NCBI RefSeq assembly: GCF_003112535.1
Contig: NZ_BEWA01000004.1
Coordinates: forward strand, 1 to 64,000
Direction of reading: 5' to 3'
DNA length: 64,000 nt
Source of the DNA: Streptomyces rishiriensis
Lineage (GTDB): Bacteria; Actinomycetota; Actinomycetes; Streptomycetales; Streptomycetaceae
The position numbers were made by a program, and so were the translations under genes. The notes beneath the pieces were generated by a model. The model ran no database searches. It was given only the letters and a program-made list of their open reading frames with translations, and was not told the DNA's origin. The first letter of the stretch is position 1. Every line of letters starts with the position of its first letter. Positions 1 through 8,178 of the stretch are shown piece by piece.

Positions 1-166
1 GGGCTACGTCAGCGCCAGCAACGCCCCTCGCCATACGGCCTGTTGACCCTTCAATAACGGCGACCTCCAGGTGCACCACCAGAGTGAATGTGGTTGCCTG
101 GAAGGGAGGGATATCCCAGCAGCGACACCACACCGCTGATCATTCACAGCGTTAGGGAGTAGCCGT

Positions 167-565
167 ATGGGTAAGCACATGAGAAGAATTTGCGTGGCTG
201 GAGCTTCGCTTTGCGCCGCCATAGCCTGTGGCACTGCAACCTTGACTCCAGCAGCGGCCTCACCCAACAGCCCAAACGTCACCGTCGGCGGTAGGGCAGC
301 GGCCTGCGGTCCAAATACAGTTGTCACCCGAGTTCTAATCCAGGCAGCCAATGGGGAAGCTGCAGACGATCACGTCGCAGGTAAGGCCCCCGGCCTTTTC
401 GGGGTCTACTCAGTGTCCTTCCACCGTGTTCCCAAGAATGGCGAAAAGGCCTTTGCCTATGTCTTCTGCACCGACCTCTCGGGCCGCACCACGTCATACG
501 GCAATCAGATCCGCATAACCCGTCCTGCCGTCGGCAACCTCCAGCTGGTGTGGCTGACGCGCTAG
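167..565 (+). CDS. Small secreted protein of unknown function
   Basis: The 132-residue product has a basic N-terminus (MGKHMRR), a hydrophobic stretch and a likely signal peptidase site near residues 30-32 (AAA-S). The mature part, about 100 residues, has two cysteines (C47 and C101) that could form one disulfide. The ATG at 167 follows a TAGGGAGT ribosome site with 7-bp spacing, which supports this start. I do not recognise the family. The gene lies left of a tRNA-Arg fragment at 703, so it probably belongs to a neighbouring integrated element that continues off the left edge, and may be cargo. Export is a confident inference; function is unknown. Confidence 0.6.
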   Translation: MGKHMRRICVAGASLCAAIACGTATLTPAAASPNSPNVTVGGRAAACGPNTVVTRVLIQAANGEAADDHVAGKAPGLFGVYSVSFHRVPKNGEKAFAYVFCTDLSGRTTSYGNQIRITRPAVGNLQLVWLTR

Positions 566-702
566 CTCGGGCCGACGTGCAGCTCTGACGGCGGTTCGTG
601 ACGGCAACGCTGGTGCACATCGCTGCACCGTCAAGAACAACCGAAGACGCATCAGGCAGCTAAAGAACCTCAAGACACCGGTGCATGCACGCGCCGAAAG
701 AT

Positions 703-745
703 CTCCTAAAGCGGGTGTCGCAGGTTCGAATCCTGCCGGGGGCAC
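703..745 (+). repeat. att core: 3' half of tRNA-Arg(CCT), left copy
   Basis: This 43-bp segment is identical to 4325-4367. It reads as the end of a tRNA: anticodon loop with CCT, the variable region, a T-arm built on GGTTCGAATCC, and the acceptor strand ending CGGGGGCA. The sequence upstream does not supply the 5' half, so this is a fragment. Tyrosine integrases of actinomycete elements recombine within such tRNA 3' ends. The integrase gene of the element starts 90 bp inside this copy. The intact tRNA is expected left of the window, which implies tandem insertion. Confidence 0.85.
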
Positions 746-752
746 ACGACTA

Positions 753-791
753 AGGGCCAGTTCAGAGGTTTGATCCTCTCGAACTGGCCCT
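753..791 (+). terminator. Hairpin terminator just after the left att copy
   Basis: AGGGCCAGTTC-AGAGG pairs with CCTCT-CGAACTGGCCCT across a short loop with one bulged base, and a TTTCTC tract follows. It lies 8 bp beyond the tRNA fragment, where a tRNA terminator would sit, and also ends the opposing integrase transcript. Confidence 0.6.
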
Positions 792-834
792 TTCTCGTGA
801 TCACGGCCGCGCCACGCCCGTGCCACAAAGTCCA

Positions 835-1981
835 CTAGGAATCCACGTCGCCCCGCGTCTTGCGGATCATCGAGCCGAGCCGATCGGCGATCTCGCGGTC
901 ACGGCCACTGACCTCATGCTGATAGATCAGCGCCGCGGGGGGGCTATGACCCAGCCTGGTCATCAGCTCACGCAGACTCGCACCGGACGCCGCCAGCGTG
1001 TTGCCCGTGTGTCGAAGATCGTGAAAGTGCACGTCCGCGACGATGCCCGCTTTGGTCCGCGCCTCGATCCAGTCGTCCCGGAAATTGCTCCGCCGCAACC
1101 GGCCGCCCTGGGACCCGAGGAAGACGTGGGCATCCTTCCCGGCCCCGGCGAACCCGTCAAGCGGCCGCGTCGGCTCCGGCCGCCGATGCCGCTTCACCTC
1201 CGGCAGGAGTTCGGACGGGAAGGCCACCGGCCGGACCCCGGCATCGGACTTGGGTGCCTTGTCGAAGAGCGCGCCCGTCTGCATTTCTGCCTGGGAGCGG
1301 CGGACCATGAGCGCGGCATGCTCGGTGTCGACGTCCCGCCGGCGGAGCGAGGCCATCTCTCCGAAGCGCAGTCCGGTGAACGCGGCCAGGAGGACGAGCG
1401 GCCGATAGCGGGGGGCGATCGCGTCGGCCACGGCGTAGACCTCTGCCACCGTGAGGACAGGCCGTTCTGGCACGTCGTATCGGTCGGCACCCTTGATCCG
1501 GCACGGGTTGCGGCCGATCAGCTCATCGTCAACGGCCGTGTTCAGGATCGCCCGCAGGATCTGATACGCCTTCACCACGGTCGGCTCACCGGTCCGTGTC
1601 AGGCACACCGTACGCCAGGCCCGCACCTGCCCCGTGGTGATCGAGGAGAGCTCACGCTCACCGAACGTGGGCAGCAGGTGAAGCCGGATCACCGACTCGT
1701 GCCGCTCGCGCGAACGGGCAGGAAGCTTGCGATCCTTGAGCCACGCCGTGGGCGTACTCGCCAAACTGGACTTTGCCCGCGTCGGGATCGGACCACTGGC
1801 CACGGGAAATATCTGCCTCGATGACCGTCAGCGCGACTTCCGCGTCTGTCTTGGTGGCGTACGTCTGCTCTGCGCTACGGAGCTGACCCGTGTTCGGGTC
1901 GCGGTAACGGACCTGCCAACGGCCGGACTTGAGCTGCCGGACAGAACCGAACCGGCGACGTCGACCCTGACTGTTCGCCAT
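835..1981 (-). pseudogene. int: Site-specific tyrosine integrase, frameshifted
   Basis: Integrase that would recombine the element with tRNA-Arg. It is read in two frames. Residues 1-77 run from the ATG at 1981 (arm-binding start MANSQGRRRRFGSVRQ). After a one-base insertion around 1745-1748 the rest continues in the 835-ending frame, from AWLKDRKLPARSRERHESV. Removing one G restores the expected Y-A-H-A-W-L join. All catalytic motifs survive downstream: the first Arg in TGLRFGE, HDLRHTGNTL, LGHSPPAALIYQH with the nucleophilic Tyr. The start overlaps the stop of the excisionase gene (TGATG), so the two were translationally coupled. It is either a real inactivating frameshift or a single-base sequence error; everything else is intact. 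Confidence 0.8.
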
Positions 1982-2199
1982 CAGGCAGCCCTCCGGAACA
2001 CGACAGAACGGAGCGTCACCGGCTGCACCGTGTGCTCAGCGACGTAAGCGGTCAGGACGCTCTCAGGAATGCGGACGTGTCGCCCCACCCTCACGAAGGT
2101 GATCCGGCGTTCCTCGATCAAGCGCCGGGGGAAGCGCACGCCCGTACCGAGCACTTCGGCGACCTGCTGAACCGTGAGAAGTCGATCCACTCTCACCAC
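1981..2199 (-). CDS. xis: Excisionase (Xis), MerR-like helix-turn-helix
   Basis: A 72-residue protein beginning MVRVDRLLTVQQVAEVLGTG, with the helix-turn-helix (LTVQQVAEVLG) followed by a wing containing VRVGRHVRIPESVL. Small proteins of this kind bind the att arms and direct integrase towards excision. Its stop overlaps the integrase start and its own start overlaps the end of the rep remnant by 7 bp, the classic rep-xis-int order of actinomycete integrative elements. The gene looks intact even though both neighbours are damaged. Confidence 0.8.
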   Translation of the reverse strand: MVRVDRLLTVQQVAEVLGTGVRFPRRLIEERRITFVRVGRHVRIPESVLTAYVAEHTVQPVTLRSVVFRRAA

Positions 2200-2558
2200 T
2201 CCCCCTCAATCTCCGGATCCGGCATGTCGGCCAGGGCTTCTCGTGCTGTCTCTCGGTTCAGTCGGATGTCCTTCGCGATCGTTTCGGCGAGCCAGGATTC
2301 CCCGGGGGTGTGGCCTTGTCCGGCGTAGGTCCAGTGGGCGAGCACGAGCGTGGAGCCCTCCGAGTCGTCGAGGTCTTCGGAGAGCCCGCGTTCGCGGCGT
2401 TCCTGCCGGGCGCGGTAGTCGGCGCGGACCCGGCGCAGGGCGCTGAGAGTGGTGGAGTAGCGGCGGGACTTGGTGGAGAAGCGCCCGCGGAAGCCGAGCA
2501 TGTGAGCCCACCGGGCGAGCAGCCGGTCGGGGTACCCCGTGGTCAGTTCAGCCATCAT
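2193..2558 (-). pseudogene. C-terminal remnant of a RepSA-like replication initiator
   Basis: The 121 residues contain YPDRLLARWAHMLGFRG and FSTKSRRYSTTLSALRR, segments I recognise from the C-terminal part of RepSA-type initiators of pSAM2-like elements (normally about 450-550 residues). Only the last fifth remains and the DNA upstream of 2560 has no matching sequence, so the initiator was lost by deletion. An ATG is available at 2558, so a short peptide may still be made, but replication function is not expected. The position upstream of xis fits the ancestral operon. Confidence 0.7.
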
Positions 2559-3166
2559 GGGTTCCCTTCGACACTACGAAGGTACCCACCCCAATCCATG
2601 GCACTGTCAGTAAAAGTGACAGTCGGACGCCTGAACCGCCCCTGGGCAAGCCCGAGTTACGGATTTCTCTACCTCATCAAGCCCCGGCTGCGCTCCGCTC
2701 CGCCGGGCGCGCTCCCGGCTCCGCTGCGGTCTGCGCTCCTGCCTTCCGCTCCGCCCGCGCTGCGCCGACGCGCGCCCACATGTGGATAGGGCCGGTGGCC
2801 ATGAGCCGATCACCGCATAGAGCGGCCCGCGGTCAAGGCAATACCTCCGGCGGAGGATCGGCCAGCACCGGGATGGAGGGGGCGCCGTCGCCGACTGCGG
2901 GTTCGTTGTGGCGCACGTGGGGGGGCTCCCATCCCGTCCACCGTCGACCCAGGCAGAGCCGAGCAGACGCGGCCCAGGGGCGTCAAGGTCGTTCGTACAG
3001 TGGCGCGCTCCACCTTGACGCCCCTAAACCACGCCCGCTCCACGGTGTGTGGGCCGACGGCGGACGGGATGGGAGTTGGGGAGAGTGGTGGGTGCAGGAA
3101 ACGGGCAGGTCCATGCCACACTCAGGTGGCCCAGCTTGCGGGCGTACCTGACTCGGGGGAGTGCGC
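2559..3166. other. Intergenic stretch of the element, no gene seen
   Basis: No reading frame here has a convincing start and ribosome site together. The first 200 bp are GC-rich with repeated CTCCGCT/GCTCCG words. The main feature is the nested palindrome at 2926-3075. Confidence 0.5.
2926..3075. repeat. Nested inverted repeats, about 150 bp
   Basis: Two perfect 14-bp inverted repeats share one centre. The outer pair is CTCCCATCCCGTCC (2926-2939) with its complement at 3062-3075. The inner pair is AGGGGCGTCAAGGT (2976-2989) with its complement at 3012-3025. The arms between them also match imperfectly, so the whole block could fold into one long cruciform or RNA hairpin. In this element it could be a replication or transfer origin, a single-strand initiation site, or a small non-autonomous transposon. 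Nothing in the sequence decides between these. Confidence 0.65.
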
Positions 3167-3379
3167 ATGGAACCGCGCCTAAGGAGATTCGGCGAGCGTC
3201 TGATGACCTGCATCGCCCTGGCTTGGTTCGGCTACCAGGCCCGATATGGACAAGGGATGCTGCAGATGGTTTCTGCCGGCATGTTGGTGATTGGCGTGGT
3301 GACCATTGCATGCACCATCCTCGACCACATCCGCCCTCGACCGAAGCGGCGCCGATCCCGTGAGCAGGACGCTGGTTGA
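3167..3379 (+). CDS. Small membrane protein of the integrated element
   Basis: The product has 70 residues with two hydrophobic stretches (MTCIALAWFGYQ and MVSAGMLVIGVVTIACTIL) and a strongly basic C-terminus (RPRPKRRRSREQ), which suggests both ends lie in the cytoplasm. I chose the ATG at 3167 because GGGGGAG ends 6 bp upstream; a GTG at 3161 would overlap that ribosome site. The family is not recognised. Cargo or a transfer/spread accessory protein are possible roles. Confidence 0.5.
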   Translation: MEPRLRRFGERLMTCIALAWFGYQARYGQGMLQMVSAGMLVIGVVTIACTILDHIRPRPKRRRSREQDAG

Positions 3380-3763
3380 ATGCCCCCTGCCGCCATTGGC
3401 CCTTCAAGCCGAGTTAGTTACGCTTGTCAAGTCCGCCTGTAGAAGGTGACACCAGCGGCTGACACCAACAGCCGCGTACATGGCGGGACGGGAGCGGTTC
3501 CAAGCGGCCATGACATCGGCGCCGGGCCGGCTTCCCTGCCACGCCCAGGGGTCCCGTGATCGACCTGATAAAGATGAGGCCAGACCTCAAAGTTGGACAC
3601 GGCACGAGGTGTAGTCACCGTTTGGTGGCGCCCCGCCCTACGAGGATGCCGAGGATCACCTAGGCGGGTCCCTCCGGGGCGGCCAGGCGGCGTCTCCGGG
3701 CCATGTCCGGGTCGTCGTTGTTCTGCCCGGTAGTCGCCAGCTTGAAGGGCCGGGCACCGTGCG
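3380..3763. other. Intergenic region, nothing recognised
   Basis: Frames in both directions are short, lack ribosome sites and have irregular third-position composition. No strong hairpin or repeat was seen. Confidence 0.4.
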
Positions 3764-4075
3764 CTAGTGACGAGTGGCCAGGGCGTGGAACTCGAGTGCT
3801 CCGATGCCCAGGACGATGAGCTGCACCGCGCCAGGGATGCGCCATCGCAAGGCCAGAAGGCCACCGCCCGTGACTACGGCGCCACAGGCTAAGTACCACA
3901 TTATCCGTTGTGCGAGCATCTGCGTTTCGGGCGCAATACTGCCGTCGTCGGTCGATCCCCCGAGTCCACACCAGTACCAGAGCCCGACGATGTACACCAG
4001 GTCTATGGCGAGCAGCAGTATGCCGATCATCACCTGCGCGCCGACATACGGCGTACTCCTGCGTTGCATGCCCAC
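3764..4075 (-). CDS. Small integral membrane protein, hypothetical
   Basis: The product has 103 residues. Predicted hydrophobic segments are VMIGILLLAIDLVYIVGLWYWC, MWYLACGAVVTGGGLLAL and VQLIVLGIGALEFHALA, giving three membrane spans. There is no enzyme motif. The gene lies inside the att-bounded element on the minus strand and converges with the 3167 gene across an empty stretch. GC content is lower than in the core genes, consistent with transferred DNA. Function is unknown. Confidence 0.45.
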   Translation of the reverse strand: MGMQRRSTPYVGAQVMIGILLLAIDLVYIVGLWYWCGLGGSTDDGSIAPETQMLAQRIMWYLACGAVVTGGGLLALRWRIPGAVQLIVLGIGALEFHALATRH

Positions 4076-4324
4076 CCCGGTTATTCGCAGTCGCCAGGCC
4101 GCCGATTAATCGCAGCCCAGCATGCTGGCCTGGTCCGTGCCGCGCATGAGTACACGTACTCAGAAGCGAAGGGGGCGCTCAGGACACGAGGGCTCAGTAG
4201 GCGTGCCACTTCCGTGCCAGAACGGACGGGGACTCGCGGGGAATCGAGGTTCGCCAGGGCACGCGCTGCCCCGTGCTGCCCAAGGCCGGGATTCCCAGGT
4301 CACACCCGTAATCGCCCAACCTCG
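4076..4324. other. Right arm of the element, nothing recognised
   Basis: This segment runs up to the right att copy. I see no gene, repeat or strong hairpin in it. Confidence 0.4.
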
Positions 4325-4367
4325 CTCCTAAAGCGGGTGTCGCAGGTTCGAATCCTGCCGGGGGCAC
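4325..4367 (+). repeat. att core: 3' half of tRNA-Arg(CCT), right copy
   Basis: All 43 bp match 703-745, and the match extends no further on either side. The tRNA 5' half is again absent upstream. The two copies are in direct orientation 3.6 kb apart, as expected for attL/attR of an integrated element. A terminator follows directly. Confidence 0.85.
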
Positions 4368-4371
4368 CAGT

Positions 4372-4417
4372 TCAGAAGGGGGCCACCTCCGATTTTTCGG
4401 AGGTGGCCCCCTTCTGA
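4372..4417. terminator. Very strong bidirectional hairpin after the right att copy
   Basis: A perfect 21-bp stem (left arm 4372-4392, right arm 4397-4417) is closed by a TTTT loop. It probably descends from a tRNA-Arg terminator and can stop transcripts from both sides. Confidence 0.85.
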
Positions 4418-4445
4418 CATCCAGATCTGACATCAACGGCGACGG

Positions 4446-4770
4446 TCACTGACGACCGGGACGCCTCCGCAGCAGCCAGTCCATGTGGCTCATGGCCTCG
4501 CGCGGCGTGTCCTGCACGACGTGCATGGACACGTCCATGGTGATGCTGATCTGACTGTGCCCGAGGATCTCCATTACTACGCGGGGCGCGACCCCGGCCG
4601 CCGTGAGGAGCGTGGCCGGGCCTGGCGAGCGTCGTGCAGCCGGATGACGCGGAGGCCGGCGGACTGGGCGACGCGGGTGAAGGAGCGGTAGACGTTCCGC
4701 GGCCCGACCTGACGACCGGTACGGATGGTGATGACGTAGCCCGACTCCTGACAGGCACAGCGCGGGCAGC
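4446..4770 (-). pseudogene. Degraded C-terminus of a second tyrosine integrase
   Basis: Reading the minus strand in two frames recovers an integrase tail: GYVITIRTGRQVGPRNVYRS, then GLRVIRLHDAR, then a frameshift near 4628 followed by ATLLTAAGVAPRVVMEILGH, SQISITMDVSMHVV and SHMDWLLRRRPGRQ before the stop at 4446. The HxxR box is altered (HDAR/Q) and the position of the nucleophilic Tyr (normally MDVY) reads Ser. The N-terminal two thirds is not recognisable. It lies 30 bp beyond the right hairpin, the place an integrase would have relative to its own att site, so it marks another, older insertion at the same tRNA. Confidence 0.75.
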
Positions 4771-5034
4771 AGGACGACACGACGGCGACGGCTCTCGGGA
4801 TCGTCGTCGTAGAGGACGCCGCGACGGCGCTGCGTCTACTGGCGGACGTAGGGGACGAGGTTGTCGAGGTCGAGGTCCGGCGGTGTGCTTCTCGCGGTCG
4901 CGGTGGTCGTGGGCGGTGCCGACCTGAACGGGGCCGATGCGGGTGACGTTGCGGAAGCGGCGGTTGGCCGGTACAGCCGGTTTTCCTTCCTTTGTTCGTT
5001 TGCCCGGGGCGCGCGAACATGCGTAGATGACGGC

Positions 5035-5217
5035 ATGTCACAAGGGGCGAGGCGGCTGGCCGCCTTCGGTTCGGCCGCGTTGGTACTCGGGCTCGCGTGT
5101 GTGGGGGCAAGGTGGTGGTTGGGCGAGTCCTGGGCCACCGTGATCACCACGGGCTGCCTTGAGGTACTGATCATTTCGGCCGTTGTCGGAACGCGGCGAG
5201 TGGTGCGGAAGCGGTAA
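5035..5217 (+). CDS. Two-span small membrane protein, hypothetical
   Basis: The product has 60 residues: MSQGARRLAAFGSAALVLGL opening into a first span, then WATVITTGCLEVLIISAVVG as a second, ending in the basic tail TRRVVRKR. The frame stays open upstream, but that part reads as low-quality sequence, so the ATG at 5035 is preferred. Family unknown. It lies between the integrase relic and a VOC gene, in poorly conserved accessory DNA. Confidence 0.4.
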   Translation: MSQGARRLAAFGSAALVLGLACVGARWWLGESWATVITTGCLEVLIISAVVGTRRVVRKR

Positions 5218-5652
5218 AGCCTCCCAACAGGGCCCGCCTTCACCTTCAGGGCTGGGCGGCGATGGTTTCGGCCATGGGAACTGGAATGCCGAGGCGGGCA
5301 CAAAGGGTTGGCGTGCCGATCGGTGTACCGGTGCGAGTGCGGTGTTCGGCAGCGACCTTGCGGGCATGGTCGACCGGAGCAGTCGGGACCGCGACGGCGG
5401 GACGTTCGGGCGCCTTGTGGACAGCGGGTTGGGCGGGCGGCTCGGAGGCGGATTCCGGCGCTTGAGCACCACCGGACCCGGACGCAGATCGCCTCGCAGG
5501 AGAAGGTGCATGCGGCGCTCATCGGCTGGGCGACCGGCAAGCCGGACCGGCGCGAGGGCTTCATGGGGAACAACATCGGCGACGTGTTCGCACCGGAGGC
5601 CCAGGGGTCCGTCTCGAAGTCCGGCTCATTGATCTTGTGGCAAGATCGCGGG
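5218..5652. other. No confident gene
   Basis: The frame leading into the VOC gene is open here (for example QEKVHAALIGWATGKPDRRE), which may be a decayed fragment of another gene. No start codon with a ribosome site was found and I do not recognise it. Confidence 0.3.
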
Positions 5653-6066
5653 ATGCTACGACTCACCGACTTCATCATCGATTGCCCGGACACGATGAAG
5701 CTGGCAGCCTTCTACTCTGAGGTGACGGGGCTCCCGGTCAAGGAGAGCAGTAACGAGAACTGGGCCGGTATCCGGTTCGGCGAGATCGAACTGGCCTTCA
5801 TCCAGGTGGAGGACTACCGGGCCCCGCAATGGCCCGACAGCGAGCACCCCAAGCAGTTCCACCTCGACTTCGAAGTTGACGACGTCGAGGCCGAACAGCG
5901 CCGCGTCCTGGCCCTCGGCGCGACCCTGCAGCGGGACTGCATCGGCCCCGACGGCTACGGTTTCCGCGTCTACGTCGACCCCATCGGCCACCCCTTCTGC
6001 CTCTGCCGCAACAAGGGTGTCGTCTGGACCGATCAGGGCCCCACCTGGCCGAAGCACGACCAGTAG
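5653..6066 (+). CDS. VOC (glyoxalase/bleomycin-resistance fold) protein
   Basis: The 137-residue product has the two beta-alpha-beta-beta-beta halves of a single VOC domain. LTDFIIDCPDTMKLAAFYSEVTG starts the first half, and LDFEVDDVEAEQRRVLALGA plus DPIGHPFCLC the second. Such proteins bind a divalent metal and act as small-molecule isomerases, dioxygenases or drug-binding resistance proteins; this subgroup is usually of unknown substrate. The ATG at 5653 begins the fold exactly. There is no operon partner. Family assignment is secure, substrate unknown. Confidence 0.8.
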   Translation: MLRLTDFIIDCPDTMKLAAFYSEVTGLPVKESSNENWAGIRFGEIELAFIQVEDYRAPQWPDSEHPKQFHLDFEVDDVEAEQRRVLALGATLQRDCIGPDGYGFRVYVDPIGHPFCLCRNKGVVWTDQGPTWPKHDQ

Positions 6067-6462
6067 CACCCCACCGACACCGGTCATGCGATCACGTCGC
6101 CGGGAGCTGGTACGCCAGGACGTACGCATCCACCGCCATGACCGTGTCGCGGACGTCGGCGGGCCGCCCCTCTACGTCGAAGGCCGTCCCGATCAGGTTG
6201 GTCACGGGCACGCCGGCTGCCCGACGCGGTGCTGTACCCGGAGATCGTTCTCGGATTCCACAGCCTGTGCCTCGTGAAGCCTGTCATGACGACGACTGGC
6301 ACATGGGCAGCCTGTACGACGACGGCAGCATCGCCTGTTGGGCAGCCTACGGTGATCTGTACGAGGCACTTCGGGGCTTCCCGAGGAACCGCCAAGTCGA
6401 CCTGTATGTGAGAGGTTGGGGGCAAGGCGGGTAGACACGCTGTCGTACAGCCGGGTGGGCGG
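6067..6462. other. Probable gene debris, no confident CDS
   Basis: The plus frame around 6290-6410 reads DDDWHMGSLYDDGSIACWAA and ALRGF, which looks like part of a real protein whose beginning is missing or frameshifted. No complete gene can be drawn. Confidence 0.3.
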
Positions 6463-7014
6463 GTGGTAGTTGTGGGAAGGCTGAGGGTCCTCGCGACAGC
6501 CTTAGGAATGGCAGCCGCGCTCGCGGCGGCCGGCTGCGCCGGCGCCAAGGACCATGCCAGGCCCTCCGCTGGCACGTACCCGGCGCGTTCCGCGGCCTCG
6601 TCTCCTCCGGCCTCGTCTCCTACGGCCTCGCCGTCGTCAGCACGCGTCGGCCAGCACGTTCCCGGAGAGACCGTGGCCAAGGCGCCGGACCTTCCGGACG
6701 GGGAGATCGTGGCGCAGGCCGCGAACGTCAGCGGCGACCGGGAGATGGAAATCCGCGGCGGGATCGAGCCCGGAGAGCTGTCGGTCGTCGTGAAATGCCA
6801 GGGCAGAGGAGTGCTGACCGTGTCCGTGGAACCGGTCGGATTGAGCTTCCCCCTCACATGTGTGGACGGCGAGGTCACCAGCATCCTCAACCAACTGGTC
6901 CTGCAACGTTCCCGCGAGCGCGGCACCGTCACCGTCACCGCTCCTTCCCGGGTGCGCTGGGCACTCACCGTGGGACGTCAGCCGAAGCGGGCCGGGCGAG
7001 GCCGTACTGCCTGA
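6463..7014 (+). CDS. Secreted lipoprotein, hypothetical, with a TTA codon
   Basis: The 183-residue protein has a lipoprotein signal with lipobox LAAAGC (Cys25), then a Ser/Pro/Ala-rich linker to about residue 65, then a globular part (PDLPDGEIVAQAANVSGDRE onwards) of unknown fold ending in a basic tail. It should be anchored to the outer face of the membrane. A start at GTG 6463 or the GTG at 6472 is possible; both keep the signal peptide. Codon 14 is TTA (6502-6504), the rare leucine codon read by the bldA tRNA, so expression may be limited to late growth. A perfect hairpin overlaps the stop. Confidence 0.65.
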   Translation: MVVVGRLRVLATALGMAAALAAAGCAGAKDHARPSAGTYPARSAASSPPASSPTASPSSARVGQHVPGETVAKAPDLPDGEIVAQAANVSGDREMEIRGGIEPGELSVVVKCQGRGVLTVSVEPVGLSFPLTCVDGEVTSILNQLVLQRSRERGTVTVTAPSRVRWALTVGRQPKRAGRGRTA

Positions 7015-7039
7015 CCCGGCGTCGGGACGACGCCGGGTC
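7013..7039. terminator. Terminator hairpin
   Basis: GACCCGGCGTC and its exact complement flank a 5-base loop. It sits between the lipoprotein gene (+) and the hydrolase relic (-) and can serve both. Confidence 0.7.
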
Positions 7040-7055
7040 CGGATCGCGCCTGCGT

Positions 7056-7446
7056 CTACTTGAGCGCTGTGCCGCCCGAGTTGTGATAGGCGACAGTCTT
7101 GCTGATCAGGTTGCCGCCGTCGGTCTCGATCGATGTCTGTTCCTGCTGCCCCGCGCCGAACAGCAGGCCGACGACATGGGCGTTCGCCACCTGGTCCATG
7201 TGCGCGAAGAACCAGTCGACCTTGTCGTCCTTGTAGTGGTTGAGGGTGTTGTTCTGCTTCATGTTGCCCACCGGGATCTGCCACAGGACCACCGGCTTGC
7301 CCACGGACTCGGCCATCGTCTTGCAGAACCCCAGCATGGCGGCGGCCTTCTGGTCGGTCCAGAAGTTGTCATAGCCGCCGTGGGCCGGCTGCGCGTACCA
7401 GCCTGCATCGCGGTCCGACACGTCGCCGACCAGGAAGTCGGCGTTA
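7056..7446 (-). pseudogene. C-terminal relic of a secreted glycoside-hydrolase-like protein
   Basis: About 130 residues remain: ADFLVGDVSDRDAGWYAQ, NFWTDQKAAAMLGFCKTMAE, VGKPVVLWQIPVGN, VDWFFAHMDQVANAHVVGLL and a final SKTVAYHNSGG. The alternation of strands ending in LLFGAGQQ and the VVLWQIP strand resemble the last turns of a TIM-barrel hydrolase from secreted actinobacterial proteins. There is no start codon, signal peptide or N-terminal half; upstream DNA is unrelated. It is a truncated gene; the exact family is uncertain. Confidence 0.5.
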
Positions 7447-7626
7447 ATCCGCCGAGACGACGACCTCGCCCACGCCGCAACTGGCTCCAAGCCGCTTGAC
7501 GAGCAATAGGAGCATCAACGGGCCGTCGACGAACGGCCGTCGACCGCCTCCCTGTCGGGTCAGGGACGGTCCGGGGCGTCGGGCTCGACCACGCGGAAGC
7601 ACTCGGCGACGGCGAGGACGTCGTCG

Positions 7627-8178
7627 TCACGAGACTATGTAGCGGACCTGTTTCTGCGCGATGCCGTGCTGGTTCGCCCGTTCCTGAAGGGCTTTGATCA
7701 GGTCGGTCTGGTAGGCCGGGACCACGAAGGCCAGGGGCTCCGCGGCACGGCGTGCGAGCTCGACGCGGTAGAGGGGGGTGAAGAGCACCGCTCCCGACGA
7801 CCGCTTCAGCTCGGTCACCTCGCTCCAGGCCACCACGTCCCGCAGTCGGCCGGACAGGTCGGTGACGGCCAGGCCGCCGCCGTAGAGGTGGCACCTGTTC
7901 ATCCCGCGCCCCGCGGACAGCCTTCGCCACGCCAGCCTCAGGCCGATCAGGGCGAGCAACAGGCCGGCGAGCACGACGCCCTTGAGGAACGCCGAATCGG
8001 GCTTGGCGAAGACGACCATGCCGAGGGCGAGCACGAGCACCACCAGAGCTCCCCGCCAGGCGAGTTGGCTGAGACCGCCCATCACTCCCGTGATCGCGTA
8101 GGTCCGGCGGCCCCTCGCGTGCCCGAGCTCGTCGGCTCGCTCCTGCAGGGTGGCACGCCGCTCTTGGGACGCTCCCAT
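7627..8178 (-). CDS. Membrane protein with PH-like C-terminal domain, hypothetical
   Basis: The product has 183 residues. The N-terminus is charged (MGASQERRATLQERADELGH), two hydrophobic spans follow (LAWRGALVVLVLALGMVVFA and AFLKGVVLAGLLLALIGLRL), then a cytosolic domain of about 100 residues. LYGGGLAVTDLSGRLRDVVAW in that domain resembles the PH-like fold of bacterial membrane proteins. I chose the ATG at 8178, preceded by GGGGAGAAC, rather than the longer frame from 8250. No operon partner is visible. Function unknown. Confidence 0.6.
   Translation of the reverse strand: MGASQERRATLQERADELGHARGRRTYAITGVMGGLSQLAWRGALVVLVLALGMVVFAKPDSAFLKGVVLAGLLLALIGLRLAWRRLSAGRGMNRCHLYGGGLAVTDLSGRLRDVVAWSEVTELKRSSGAVLFTPLYRVELARRAAEPLAFVVPAYQTDLIKALQERANQHGIAQKQVRYIVS

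Noticed and set aside
1..351. Minus-strand frame at the left edge
   Set aside because: It overlaps the better supported secreted-protein gene and has no ribosome site or recognisable motif.
703..745. A complete tRNA gene
   Set aside because: Only the half from the anticodon loop onwards exists; no D-arm or 5' acceptor strand precedes it. The same holds for 4325-4367. No complete tRNA or rRNA gene was found in the window.
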